Positions 45,102 to 52,690 of a stretch of 64,000 nt of DNA are shown piece by piece. Origin of the DNA: Bacillus subtilis subsp. subtilis (GTDB lineage Bacteria > Pseudomonadota > Gammaproteobacteria > Xanthomonadales > Xanthomonadaceae); NCBI GenBank assembly GCA_021733645.1, contig JAHREJ010000011.1:1-64000 (forward strand), in the 5' to 3' direction. The position numbers and the translations under genes were made by a program. Numbering within the stretch: the first letter of the stretch is position 1; each line of letters begins with the position of its first letter. Under the pieces are notes generated by a model that was given only the letters and a program-made list of their open reading frames with translations, made no database searches and had not been told where the DNA came from.

Positions 45102-46887
45102 CCTCGATCTGCTCCAGCGACTTGCCCTTGGTTTCCGGCAGCCAGAACGTGGCGATCAGGAAGTACAGCAACGTGCAGCCGGCCCAGAAGAAGAACATGC
45201 TGGCATAGCCGTGGTGGCCCACCGTGGGCAGGAAGATCGCCGCAATCACCGTGGACACGAACTGGTTGATCAGCAGCGCGATGCTCATGCCGTTGGAGCG
45301 GATGCGGGTGGGCATCAGTTCGGACAGGGCCAGCCACACGCATACACCCGGGCCTACCGCGAAGAACGCCACGAACAGCAGGATGCAGCTGGCCACCAGC
45401 CAGCCATGCGTGGGCGAGGGCACCGGGCCGATCATGGCCCGTTCGATCACCAGCGGCGCGTTGGCCGCGTGCGCCGGATCGGGGAACGGATTGAGGTGCA
45501 GGTTGCGGAAGAAGCGCCCGATCACGCTGTCGGCCGATACCGCGTCTTCGCGGCGGATCTGCAGGGTGGCATCAATGGGGTTGTCGCTGCGCAGCGAACG
45601 CACGTTGCTGAAGCCGCCGTAGGCATAGGATACGGTGAGCTGCTGCGGGGCATCGCCGGCGTTGCGGTCCAGGCGCTGCCACTGCGCCGCATCCAACGGC
45701 AGCGACAGGGTGCTGCCGGCCACCTGCTGCTGCAGCGGCGCCTGCACATCCAGGCGCCCGTGCTCGCTTTTGACGAACAGCAGCGCGGCGGCCAGCAGCG
45801 CCACGGTGATGCCGCCGCTGCCCAGCATCAGCAGGAATTTGCGGCCCTTGCGGTCCACCAGCACCAGCGCCACCACGGTCATCACCGCGTTGAGCAGCTT
45901 GATCGCCACGTCGGCGCCGTTGGCGACCGAGCCGGGCAGGCCGGCCTGGTTGAGGATGTTGACCGCATAGGCCAGCACCGAGTTGATGCCGGTGGCCTGG
46001 GTGAAGGCCAGCACCAGGCAGGCCAGCACGAACGGCCACACATAGCGGCGGCTCAACAGCGGGTCGCGCTTGGCGCTGCCGCCACCGTGCACGTCATCGG
46101 GGGCCTGGATGCGCTGCAGGGTCGGCTCGACGTCACTGGCCGCCACCGTGCGCTGCAGGGCCACGCGCGCCTGCGCGATGCGGCCACGGCGCACCAGCCA
46201 GCGCGGCGATTCGCTGATGAGCAGCACGCCACCGGTGAACACCAGGCCAGGCAGCAGGCAGCTCCAGAAGATGGTGCGCCAGGCATGGTCCTTGACGTCG
46301 AACAGCAGGCGCTGCTGCTCGGCCACCGGCAGCTGGCGTACCGCTTCGGTGGCCGCATCCACCGCATGGGCGTGGTACAGGCCGATCAACGCGGCCAGCA
46401 CCAGCCCGATGGTCAGCAGCAGCTGGAACATCGCCGCGCCGCGGCCGCGCCGTTCGGGGCTGAGGACCTCGGCCAGGTACAGCGGCACCACCACGCCGAT
46501 CAGCCCGCCGCTGACGCCCTGCAGCAGTCGCCCCATCAGCAGTGCCGCATAGCCGTCGGACAACGCCATGATCGGGATGCTGGCGGTGAACAGCACGCCG
46601 GCCAGAAACATCGCACCGCGTCGGCCGATCAGGTCGGCCACCATGCCGGCAAACAGCGATGACAGCACGCTGCCCAGCAGTACCGCGGCCACCACGAAGC
46701 CGAGCTGCTGGCTGGTGAGGTGCCAGCTGGCGGTGGCGGTGGCCTCCAGGTAGGGCAGGGCGCCGGCGATGATGCCGATGTCGATGCCGTAGAGCAGGCC
46801 GCCCATGCCGCCGATGAACAACAGGTAGCGGATCGGCCAGCGCGGGGCGTCGGTGGTGGGAACGGCAGGGGCAGTGGCGGTGGTCAT
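45088..46887 (-). CDS. MFS sugar permease of the GalNAc operon, with a large extracytoplasmic insertion
   Basis: A 599-residue sugar-porter-type MFS transporter. Helix 1 and its signature read GGLLYGIDIGIIAGALPYLE; the loop 2-3 motif is DLIGRRGAMF; PESPRWL-like sequence appears as SESPRWLVRRG; and the end reads LPETKGKSLEQIEATF. A block of about 125 residues (roughly 385-510, from SEHGRLDVQAP to VPSPTHGW) is inserted between helices 9 and 10 and should face the periplasm. Typical porters have only a short loop there. As last gene of the aga operon it is the likely inner-membrane GalNAc importer. It starts 88 bases after nagA. Confidence 0.88.
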   Translation of the reverse strand: MTTATAPAVPTTDAPRWPIRYLLFIGGMGGLLYGIDIGIIAGALPYLEATATASWHLTSQQLGFVVAAVLLGSVLSSLFAGMVADLIGRRGAMFLAGVLFTASIPIMALSDGYAALLMGRLLQGVSGGLIGVVVPLYLAEVLSPERRGRGAAMFQLLLTIGLVLAALIGLYHAHAVDAATEAVRQLPVAEQQRLLFDVKDHAWRTIFWSCLLPGLVFTGGVLLISESPRWLVRRGRIAQARVALQRTVAASDVEPTLQRIQAPDDVHGGGSAKRDPLLSRRYVWPFVLACLVLAFTQATGINSVLAYAVNILNQAGLPGSVANGADVAIKLLNAVMTVVALVLVDRKGRKFLLMLGSGGITVALLAAALLFVKSEHGRLDVQAPLQQQVAGSTLSLPLDAAQWQRLDRNAGDAPQQLTVSYAYGGFSNVRSLRSDNPIDATLQIRREDAVSADSVIGRFFRNLHLNPFPDPAHAANAPLVIERAMIGPVPSPTHGWLVASCILLFVAFFAVGPGVCVWLALSELMPTRIRSNGMSIALLINQFVSTVIAAIFLPTVGHHGYASMFFFWAGCTLLYFLIATFWLPETKGKSLEQIEATFR

Positions 46888-46975
46888 CTACGCGTTCCTG
46901 GACAGATGGGAAGGGGGGGGCGGTGCCAGCAGCCGGGTCGGGCGCTGCTGTGCTGCTGGCCGGCGGCGCCCGGCG

Positions 46976-48088
46976 TTACAGGGCGATGGCGTGACCGGCG
47001 ACGAACACCTGCTGCAGGCGCAGGTCGGCGTCCAGCACCACCAGGTCGGCGCGTGCGTCGGGGGCGATGCGGCCGCGATCGTCCAGTCCCAGGTACGCGG
47101 CCGGGAAGGTGGACACCCGCTGCGAGGCATCGGCCAGCTCCAGCCCCACCTGCACCAGGTTGCGCAGCGCCTGGTCCATGGTCAGCGCGCTGCCGGCCAG
47201 CGAGCCGCTGGCCAGGCGCACGCAGCCGGCGCACTTGTGCACGCGCTGTTCGCCCAGTGCGTACTCGCCATCGGGCATGCCGGTGGCGGCGGTGGCGTCG
47301 GTGACCGCGTAAAGGCGCGGGATCGCGCGCGCGGCCAGGCGGATGACACCGGGGTGGATGTGGTGCAGGTCGGGGATGATTTCAGCGTACTGCGCATGCG
47401 CCAGTGCGGCGGCGGCAATACCGGGACGGTAGTGGTCCACGCCGGTCATGCCGTTGAACAAGTGAGTGAAGCCCGACGCGCCGGCCTGCAACGCGGCCAC
47501 GCCGTCTTCGTAGCTGCCGGCGCTATGGCCCAGCTGCACGCGGATGCCCAGTGCGCACAGCGCGGGTATCAGCGCGGTGTGCGCGCCGATCTCCGGTGCG
47601 AGCGTCATCACCCGGATCGGGGCCAGTGCGTGCAGCTGCTGCACCAGCGCCATCGTCGCCTCGACGGTGCGGTTGGGCTGCGCGCCCAGCCGCTGCGGGC
47701 TGATGAAAGGGCCTTCCAGGTGTACGCCGGCAATGCAGGCCGCATCGGCATCGGGCGCGGCCAGGGTGGCGGCTACGCCCTGCAGGGCGTGCTCGATCTC
47801 GTCCAGGCCGGCGGTCATGGTGGTGGCCAGCAGGGTGGTGGTACCGAAGCGGGCGTGGGTGCGGGCGATGGTGCGCGCCGCCTGGCCGCCCTGCATCAGG
47901 TCCACCCCGGCCGCGCCGTGCACGTGCAGGTCGACGAAGCCCGGCAGGATCACCGGCAGCTGCCGGTCGTCGGCGCCGCTGTGGTCGTCCACCTGCAGCT
48001 GGCGCACGTGGGTATCGAAGTGGACCTGGCCGCGTCGCCAGCCCAGCGGGGTGAGGATGCGGCCGTGCAGGGAGCGGGTCTGGGTCAC
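46976..48088 (-). CDS. nagA: N-acetylgalactosamine/N-acetylglucosamine-6-phosphate deacetylase
   Basis: A 370-residue amidohydrolase-fold deacetylase. The metal site is made by PGFVDLHVHG, the HLEGPFISP glutamate, LGHSAGSYEDG and the conserved FTHLFNGM; the catalytic aspartate is in AVTDATAATG. It removes acetate from amino-sugar 6-phosphates. In this operon (with agaS and agaK) GalNAc-6-P is the expected substrate, the role of AgaA; the name nagA reflects sequence only. The GTG start overlaps the agaR stop by four bases, so translation is coupled. Confidence 0.92.
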   Translation of the reverse strand: MTQTRSLHGRILTPLGWRRGQVHFDTHVRQLQVDDHSGADDRQLPVILPGFVDLHVHGAAGVDLMQGGQAARTIARTHARFGTTTLLATTMTAGLDEIEHALQGVAATLAAPDADAACIAGVHLEGPFISPQRLGAQPNRTVEATMALVQQLHALAPIRVMTLAPEIGAHTALIPALCALGIRVQLGHSAGSYEDGVAALQAGASGFTHLFNGMTGVDHYRPGIAAAALAHAQYAEIIPDLHHIHPGVIRLAARAIPRLYAVTDATAATGMPDGEYALGEQRVHKCAGCVRLASGSLAGSALTMDQALRNLVQVGLELADASQRVSTFPAAYLGLDDRGRIAPDARADLVVLDADLRLQQVFVAGHAIAL

Positions 48089-48861
48089 GCGGGGGACTCG
48101 GCGATGATCACTTCAATGCCCAGCCGCTGCAGCCCTTCCAGGTACTCGGCGTCGATGCTGGCATCGGTGATGACGGTGTGGACCTGGTCCAGCCGCGCGA
48201 TGCGGTGCAGGCTCACCCGGCCGAACTTGGAGGCGTCGGTGAGCACCACGATGCGACGTGCGCGCTCGACCATGCGGTGGTTGAGGCTGGCTTCGGCTTC
48301 GTGGTGGGTGGTCAGGCCGAACTGCAGGTCCAGGCCGTCCACGCCCAGGAACAGGGTGTCGAAGCTGTAGGTGTTGAGGCTGGCCTCGGCCTGGCTGCCC
48401 TGCAGCGACAGCGACTGCTTGCGCAGCAGCCCGCCGGTGAGCAGCAGCTCCACCCCCGGTGCGTTGGCCAGTTCCCAGGCGATGTTCAGCCCGTTGGTCA
48501 TCACCGTGACATCGCGGTGCGCTCGCAGGTGGCGGGCCAGGGTCATGGTGGTGGAACCGGAATCGATGATGATGTTGTCGCCGGCCTTGACCAGCCCGGC
48601 CGCGTGCGTGCCGATGCTGTCCTTCACCGGCAGGTTCAGGGCGTCCTTTTCGTGGATGTCCTGTTCCTGCGGGGGCGTGCGCACCAGCGTGGCGCCGCCG
48701 TGGGTGCGCGTGGCCAGGCCCTGCAACTCGATGTGGGTGAGATCGGCGCGGATGGTCACAGCCGACACGCCGAAGCGTTCGACCAGCTCGCTGACCTGCA
48801 CGTTGCCGTGGTCCACCAGCCACTGCAGGATCTGTTGGCGGCGCTGCCGTGTGTTGCGCAT
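48085..48861 (-). CDS. agaR: DeoR-family repressor AgaR-like
   Basis: A 258-residue regulator with an N-terminal DeoR helix-turn-helix (RRQQILQWLVDHGNVQVSEL, then FGVSAVTIRADLTHIELQGL) and a C-terminal sugar-phosphate sensor domain with IIDSGSTTMTLARHL, LTGGLLRKQSLSLQG and LFLGVDGLD. DeoR-type sensors bind phosphorylated sugars; for AgaR this is likely GalN-6-P or GalNAc-6-P. Its location within the GalNAc operon supports autoregulation and control of the divergent GH31-receptor-GH109 genes. Candidate operators with ATCTTTCG boxes lie in the divergent promoter region. Confidence 0.9.
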   Translation of the reverse strand: MRNTRQRRQQILQWLVDHGNVQVSELVERFGVSAVTIRADLTHIELQGLATRTHGGATLVRTPPQEQDIHEKDALNLPVKDSIGTHAAGLVKAGDNIIIDSGSTTMTLARHLRAHRDVTVMTNGLNIAWELANAPGVELLLTGGLLRKQSLSLQGSQAEASLNTYSFDTLFLGVDGLDLQFGLTTHHEAEASLNHRMVERARRIVVLTDASKFGRVSLHRIARLDQVHTVITDASIDAEYLEGLQRLGIEVIIAESPA

Positions 48862-48895
48862 GGGGGCGATTCCGTTCGGAAGGGAAAGCCGAAGC

Positions 48896-50224
48896 TTACC
48901 GTTCCGAAAGCTCGGTGGCCGGGGAAGTTTCGTTCTGGGCGCCTGCCAGGTTGCGATTGCAGGCCCGAGCGTATTCGGCCAGGCGCTCGCCCACCTTGTG
49001 CTGGATCAGTGCCAGCGGCTCGGCGGCCAGCTCGCCGGCCTCGATCGCGCGCTGCTGGTTGGGCAGGAACTGGCTGAGCAGGATCTGCGGCGGGGCGTGC
49101 CGGCGCAGGTTGGCCACCAGCGTGTCCAGCGCGGCCTGCACCGCCGGTTCGCCCCAGTAGTAGCGGCTGCGGTCGCTGAGCGAATAGGCGCGCAGCAGGC
49201 GCAGTTCGTGCGGGTCACCCTGGTAGTAGCTGCGCCAGCTGCCGGGTTGGTCGCGCATGCATTGGTCGAGCACGTCAATGACGTGGGAGCACTGCGCCGA
49301 CGGCAGCAGTTCGGCTTCGATCATCGCCAACGCAAACACCGCTTCGCGGAACGCGTAGGTGGCCGCCGGGCCCACTTTCAGGATGGCGAAGTGGTCGGCG
49401 ACCAATGCGTGCAGGCCGGCTTCGGTCTGGTAATCGGTGGAATGCGCCTCGAACACGATGCGCGGCTGTTGTTCGACGAACGCCGACAACTCGCGCGCGG
49501 CGGCCGGGTCGTAGTAGTGCACGCTGCTGTGGTCGAAATCCACGCCGGGCTGCACCACCATCGCAATCACCCGGTCCCAGGCCGGCAACAGGTCCGGGGC
49601 GGCGAACGCCTCGCGGTGGATCGCCAGCGTGGTGGCCGCCGCGGCGGGCGTGGTGACCTGCAGGCCGCCGGCCAGCGAGGCTTCACCACCGGGGATCGGC
49701 ACTTCGGTGCCAATCACATACACCGGCGGCGGCAGGCCGTGCGCGGCGGCGGTGCGCTCGGCGATGCGGGCCAGTTCGGCCGAGCGCGCGGCCACCACCG
49801 CATCCGGCAGCGGGGTGGGGTCATCGGCGCAGGACATGCTGCAGTCCAGGTGGATCTTGTGGAAGCCTGCGGCCACATACGCCTCGATCAGCGTGCACGC
49901 GTTGGCCATCGCCACCTCGGCCGGGCCTTTCTGCCAGGCATTGGGGCCGAGGTGGTCACCCCCCAGTACCAGCCGCTCGACCGGGAAGCCGGCCTCGCGC
50001 GCCAGCTGCAGGACATAGTCGCGGTACTGCGGCGGCGTCATGCCGGTGTAGCCACCAAACTGGTCCACCTGGTTGGAGGTGGCCTCGATCAGCAGCACGG
50101 TGTTGTAGCGCTGGGCGACCTGCATCGCTGCCAGCAGCACCTGTTGGTTGCTGCAGCACACGCTGTACAGCCCCACGGGTTGGCCCTGGCGATGGGCGGC
50201 GATCAGCGATTGGATGACAGACAT
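48896..50224 (-). CDS. agaZ: AgaZ/GatZ/KbaZ-family tagatose-bisphosphate pathway protein
   Basis: A 442-residue TIM-barrel-like protein of the GatZ/KbaZ family. Conserved stretches are GLYSVCCSNQQVLLAAM, LLIEATSNQVDQFGGYTGM, LGGDHLGPNAWQ, KIHLDCSMSCADDP and VIGTEVPIPGGE. Family members act with GatY/KbaY in tagatose-1,6-bisphosphate aldolase, originally as a non-catalytic subunit; a sugar-phosphate kinase role has also been proposed for AgaZ. No GatY/KbaY gene or separate tagatose-6-phosphate kinase is in this cluster, which makes its exact role open. Gaps to agaK and agaR are 36 and 34 bases. Confidence 0.9.
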   Translation of the reverse strand: MSVIQSLIAAHRQGQPVGLYSVCCSNQQVLLAAMQVAQRYNTVLLIEATSNQVDQFGGYTGMTPPQYRDYVLQLAREAGFPVERLVLGGDHLGPNAWQKGPAEVAMANACTLIEAYVAAGFHKIHLDCSMSCADDPTPLPDAVVAARSAELARIAERTAAAHGLPPPVYVIGTEVPIPGGEASLAGGLQVTTPAAAATTLAIHREAFAAPDLLPAWDRVIAMVVQPGVDFDHSSVHYYDPAAARELSAFVEQQPRIVFEAHSTDYQTEAGLHALVADHFAILKVGPAATYAFREAVFALAMIEAELLPSAQCSHVIDVLDQCMRDQPGSWRSYYQGDPHELRLLRAYSLSDRSRYYWGEPAVQAALDTLVANLRRHAPPQILLSQFLPNQQRAIEAGELAAEPLALIQHKVGERLAEYARACNRNLAGAQNETSPATELSER

Positions 50225-50260
50225 GGCAACTCCATGAAACAGCGGTGCAACAGCGGGAGA

Positions 50261-51187
50261 TCAGTGCGCAGGGTGGTGCTGGCGTGCGAGCAGGGCCGCG
50301 CCGCGCGCGCCGCCGGCGTCGCCGAAGGTGGGCGGCAGGATCGGCGGCACGCGCACGCCCTGGAACAGGTACGGGGTGATGGCCGCGGGCAGGTCGCGGT
50401 ACAACTGCTCCAGCTTGGACAGCCCACCGCCCAGCACGATCACGTGCGGGTCGATGGCCAGGATCAGGTTGGCAACGCTGTAGCCGAGCAGGTCGCGGTG
50501 GATCGCCAGCGCCTGGGTGGCGATGGCATCGCCGGCCTGGGCCAGCGCCACCACGGCGGTGGCATCCAGCGCATCGCCGCCGCGGCCTTCGTGGATCAGC
50601 GCCAGCCCGTTGCCGGACACATAGCGCTCCAGGCAACCGCGCAGCCCGCACGCGCAGGCCAGCACCGGCAGCGCATGGCGTTGCAGCAGGGTGGCCGGAA
50701 TGCTCCAGTGGCCCCACTCGCCAGCGATGCCGTTGGCACCGGTCAGCAGCTGGCCGGCCACGCAGAAGCCGCCCCCGGCGCCGGTGCCGAGGATGGCACC
50801 GAACATGCTGGGGTAGCCGTGGCCGGCACCGCCGTGCGCTTCGCTCAGGGCGAAGCACTGCAGGTCGTTGCCGAACTCCAGCGGCCGTTGCAGCCGGGCC
50901 TGCAGGTCGTCGCCGACGCGCTGCCCGGTAAGGCTGGGCACGTTGGCGCTGAGCTGGCGGCCGGTGGCGCGGTCGCGCACGCCGGGCAGGCCGATGCCGA
51001 TGGCGCAGCCCTCGCCGCCCAGCGCACGGTCGGCGCTGTGCACCAGGCCGGTGATGGCCTGCAGGAAGGTGTCGTAGTCCTGCGTGGGCGTGGTCACCCG
51101 CTCACGGTGCCGTTCGTGCAGGTGGCCGTCGTAGGCCACCAGCTCGATCTTGGTCCCGCCAACGTCGATGCCGTACCAGGTCTGCAT
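50261..51187 (-). CDS. agaK: ROK-family amino-sugar kinase (AgaK-like)
   Basis: A 308-residue ROK kinase. The ATP motif is YGIDVGGTKIELVAYD (5-20), the catalytic region LEFGNDLQCFALSEAHGG carries the Asp of the ND pair, the ROK signature GAILGTGAGGGFCVAG is followed by GEWGHW, and the zinc site is CACGLRGCLE with the preceding His. It should phosphorylate GalNAc (or GlcNAc) at C6 after import. Substrate choice is inferred from the operon with agaS and agaR and from the absence of a PTS. It begins 13 bases after agaS stops. Confidence 0.9.
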   Translation of the reverse strand: MQTWYGIDVGGTKIELVAYDGHLHERHRERVTTPTQDYDTFLQAITGLVHSADRALGGEGCAIGIGLPGVRDRATGRQLSANVPSLTGQRVGDDLQARLQRPLEFGNDLQCFALSEAHGGAGHGYPSMFGAILGTGAGGGFCVAGQLLTGANGIAGEWGHWSIPATLLQRHALPVLACACGLRGCLERYVSGNGLALIHEGRGGDALDATAVVALAQAGDAIATQALAIHRDLLGYSVANLILAIDPHVIVLGGGLSKLEQLYRDLPAAITPYLFQGVRVPPILPPTFGDAGGARGAALLARQHHPAH

Positions 51188-51200
51188 GGGTATGCCGTGC

Positions 51201-52358
51201 TCAGCGATGGGGATGGAGGGTGACGCCCTGCACGACCCGGTTGACGGTGCCGTCAGGGAACGGGTTGTCCGGGGTCATGCCGAGCGCGGCCGAGCGCTGC
51301 AGCGCATAGCACTGCGGCACCAGCAGCCACAGCGGGGCCAGCCAGCTGTCGGCAAGGGCGGGCGCGGCGAGCACGAAGTCGCCGTCGGCGCGGTCCTCGC
51401 CATCGGGGCCAACCGAGATCACCCGTGCCGCGATGCCATCGCCCCGCAGTTCGTTGAGCAGGTCCTGCTCGTAGCGGCGCGACAACGGCTGCGCGCTGCG
51501 CAGCATGACCACCAGGGTGTCGCCATTGAGCGTGGACTTGGGCCCGTGGCGGAACCCCAGCGGGGTGTTGGCCAACGCCAGCACGCGGCCGCCGGTGAGT
51601 TCGAGCACCTTCAACGCCGCTTCGCGCGCCAGCGCTTCCAGCGGACCGCTGGCCAGGTAGATCACCCGCGAATAGGCGGCCTGCGCCAGGGTGCCCACCG
51701 CGGCATCCCAGTCCTGCAATGCCTGCCCGGCATGCGCGGCCAGGTCGTGCAGGCGCTGCAGGCGCTGCGGCCACGGCGCGCTGTCGAACACACTCAACGC
51801 GGCCAGCAGCATGCAGCTCAGGCTGCTGGTCATGGCAAAGGCGCGGTCGCAGCTGGCCGGTGGCATCAGCAGTGACAGGGTGTCGTGGCGGCCGTGGCCG
51901 CGCCTGGCCAGTTCACCGTTGGCATTGCAGGTGATGTCCAGGAAGCGCGCGTCGTCGACCAGGTCGCGCACCAGGTCCACCGCGGCCACGCTTTCCGGGC
52001 TGGAGCCGCTGCGCCCGAAGGACACCAGCAGGGTCGGCCGGTCGGCGCGCAGATACAGCGCTGGATGGGTGAGCAGGCTGGTGGTGTGGATGGCGCGGAC
52101 CTCGGCGGGCCACTGCGCATTGAGGTGGTCGGCCACCATCTCGGCGATGAAGCCCGAGCTGCCGGCGCCGGTGAAGATCACCAGGTACCCGGGATCGTGC
52201 AGGACGCGGCCAAGGAAGCCGTCGATGCGCGCCTGCGCGTCATCCAGCAGGGCAGCCAGGGCCGTCCACATGTGCGGCTGCTGGGCAATTTCTTCGGCGG
52301 TAAAAGCGCCGCCGCGGCGCTGCCACGCGGGCAAGTCGGTAAGCACAGAAGCGTCCAT
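51201..52358 (-). CDS. agaS: galactosamine-6-phosphate deaminase/isomerase
   Basis: A 385-residue protein with two SIS (sugar isomerase) domains. The first covers about 50-190 (VIFTGAGSSGFIAEMVADHL, then LLVSFGRSGSSPESVAAVDL), the second about 215-360 (VIYLASGPLEALAREAALKV, LELTGGRVLALANTPLGFRHG, then GPKSTLNGDT). AgaS converts galactosamine 6-phosphate to tagatose 6-phosphate and ammonia. I choose the ATG at 52358 with AGGA upstream; an open frame reaching 52445 would run through the operator region. It is the first gene of the six-gene minus-strand operon. Confidence 0.93.
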   Translation of the reverse strand: MDASVLTDLPAWQRRGGAFTAEEIAQQPHMWTALAALLDDAQARIDGFLGRVLHDPGYLVIFTGAGSSGFIAEMVADHLNAQWPAEVRAIHTTSLLTHPALYLRADRPTLLVSFGRSGSSPESVAAVDLVRDLVDDARFLDITCNANGELARRGHGRHDTLSLLMPPASCDRAFAMTSSLSCMLLAALSVFDSAPWPQRLQRLHDLAAHAGQALQDWDAAVGTLAQAAYSRVIYLASGPLEALAREAALKVLELTGGRVLALANTPLGFRHGPKSTLNGDTLVVMLRSAQPLSRRYEQDLLNELRGDGIAARVISVGPDGEDRADGDFVLAAPALADSWLAPLWLLVPQCYALQRSAALGMTPDNPFPDGTVNRVVQGVTLHPHR

Positions 52359-52394
52359 TCGCAATTCCTGTTGGGCGACCGTACGTTCTTCGTT

Positions 52395-52423
52395 TTCTTT
52401 CGAAATGTCAAATATCGAAAGAT
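52395..52423. promoter_or_regulatory. candidate AgaR operator near the agaS promoter
   Basis: TTCTTTCG (52395-52402) and CGAAAGAT (52416-52423) form an inverted repeat with 13 bases between. The minus-strand sequence TTGACA (52411-52406) inside it could be the -35 of agaS. The same ATCTTTCG box recurs twice near the divergent promoter. AgaR operators of enterobacteria contain TTTCRTTT-type half-sites, which this resembles. Confidence 0.55.
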
Positions 52424-52566
52424 AATGAAAAGCTATGGGGGTCACTCATTTTACGAATCGGTTGGACAGACCGCGCTGCCCTTCCCCGCGGATGCCGCAC
52501 CGCAGCAAGGTTTCAGGCGGCAACTATCGCGTATTCAGCGGCCATATAGAAAGCGGCTCTGCCGAT

Positions 52567-52625
52567 ATCTTTCGTTTTAGAGAAAATATCCTTCCTTTTT
52601 CTTTGCAATTTGTTGACATCTTTCG
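52567..52625. promoter_or_regulatory. two direct ATCTTTCG boxes (candidate AgaR sites)
   Basis: ATCTTTCG occurs at 52567-52574 (continuing as TTTCGTTTTAG) and at 52618-52625, 51 bases apart. The second box starts on the last base of the -35 element of the GH31 promoter, a position suited to repression. AT-rich sequence between them contrasts with the surrounding high GC. Between 52424 and 52566 I see no other feature. Confidence 0.5.
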
Positions 52626-52642
52626 AGACCCTGCCCTAGAGT
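52613..52642 (+). promoter_or_regulatory. candidate sigma70 promoter for the GH31-receptor-GH109 genes
   Basis: A perfect TTGACA -35 (52613-52618) is followed after 18 bases by TAGAGT (52637-52642). It is 49 bases before the GH31 start codon. It is one of the few sigma70-like promoters in the window recognisable by eye. Confidence 0.55.
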
Positions 52643-52690
52643 CGGCCGCACTGGTTTCAGATTCCCGCTGACCGCGGGCTTGGGGGCAAG

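Noticed and set aside
52382..52411. A complete sigma70 promoter for agaS on the minus strand
   Set aside because: TTGACA at 52411-52406 is a good -35, but no acceptable -10 is found 16-18 bases away, so only the operator was reported.
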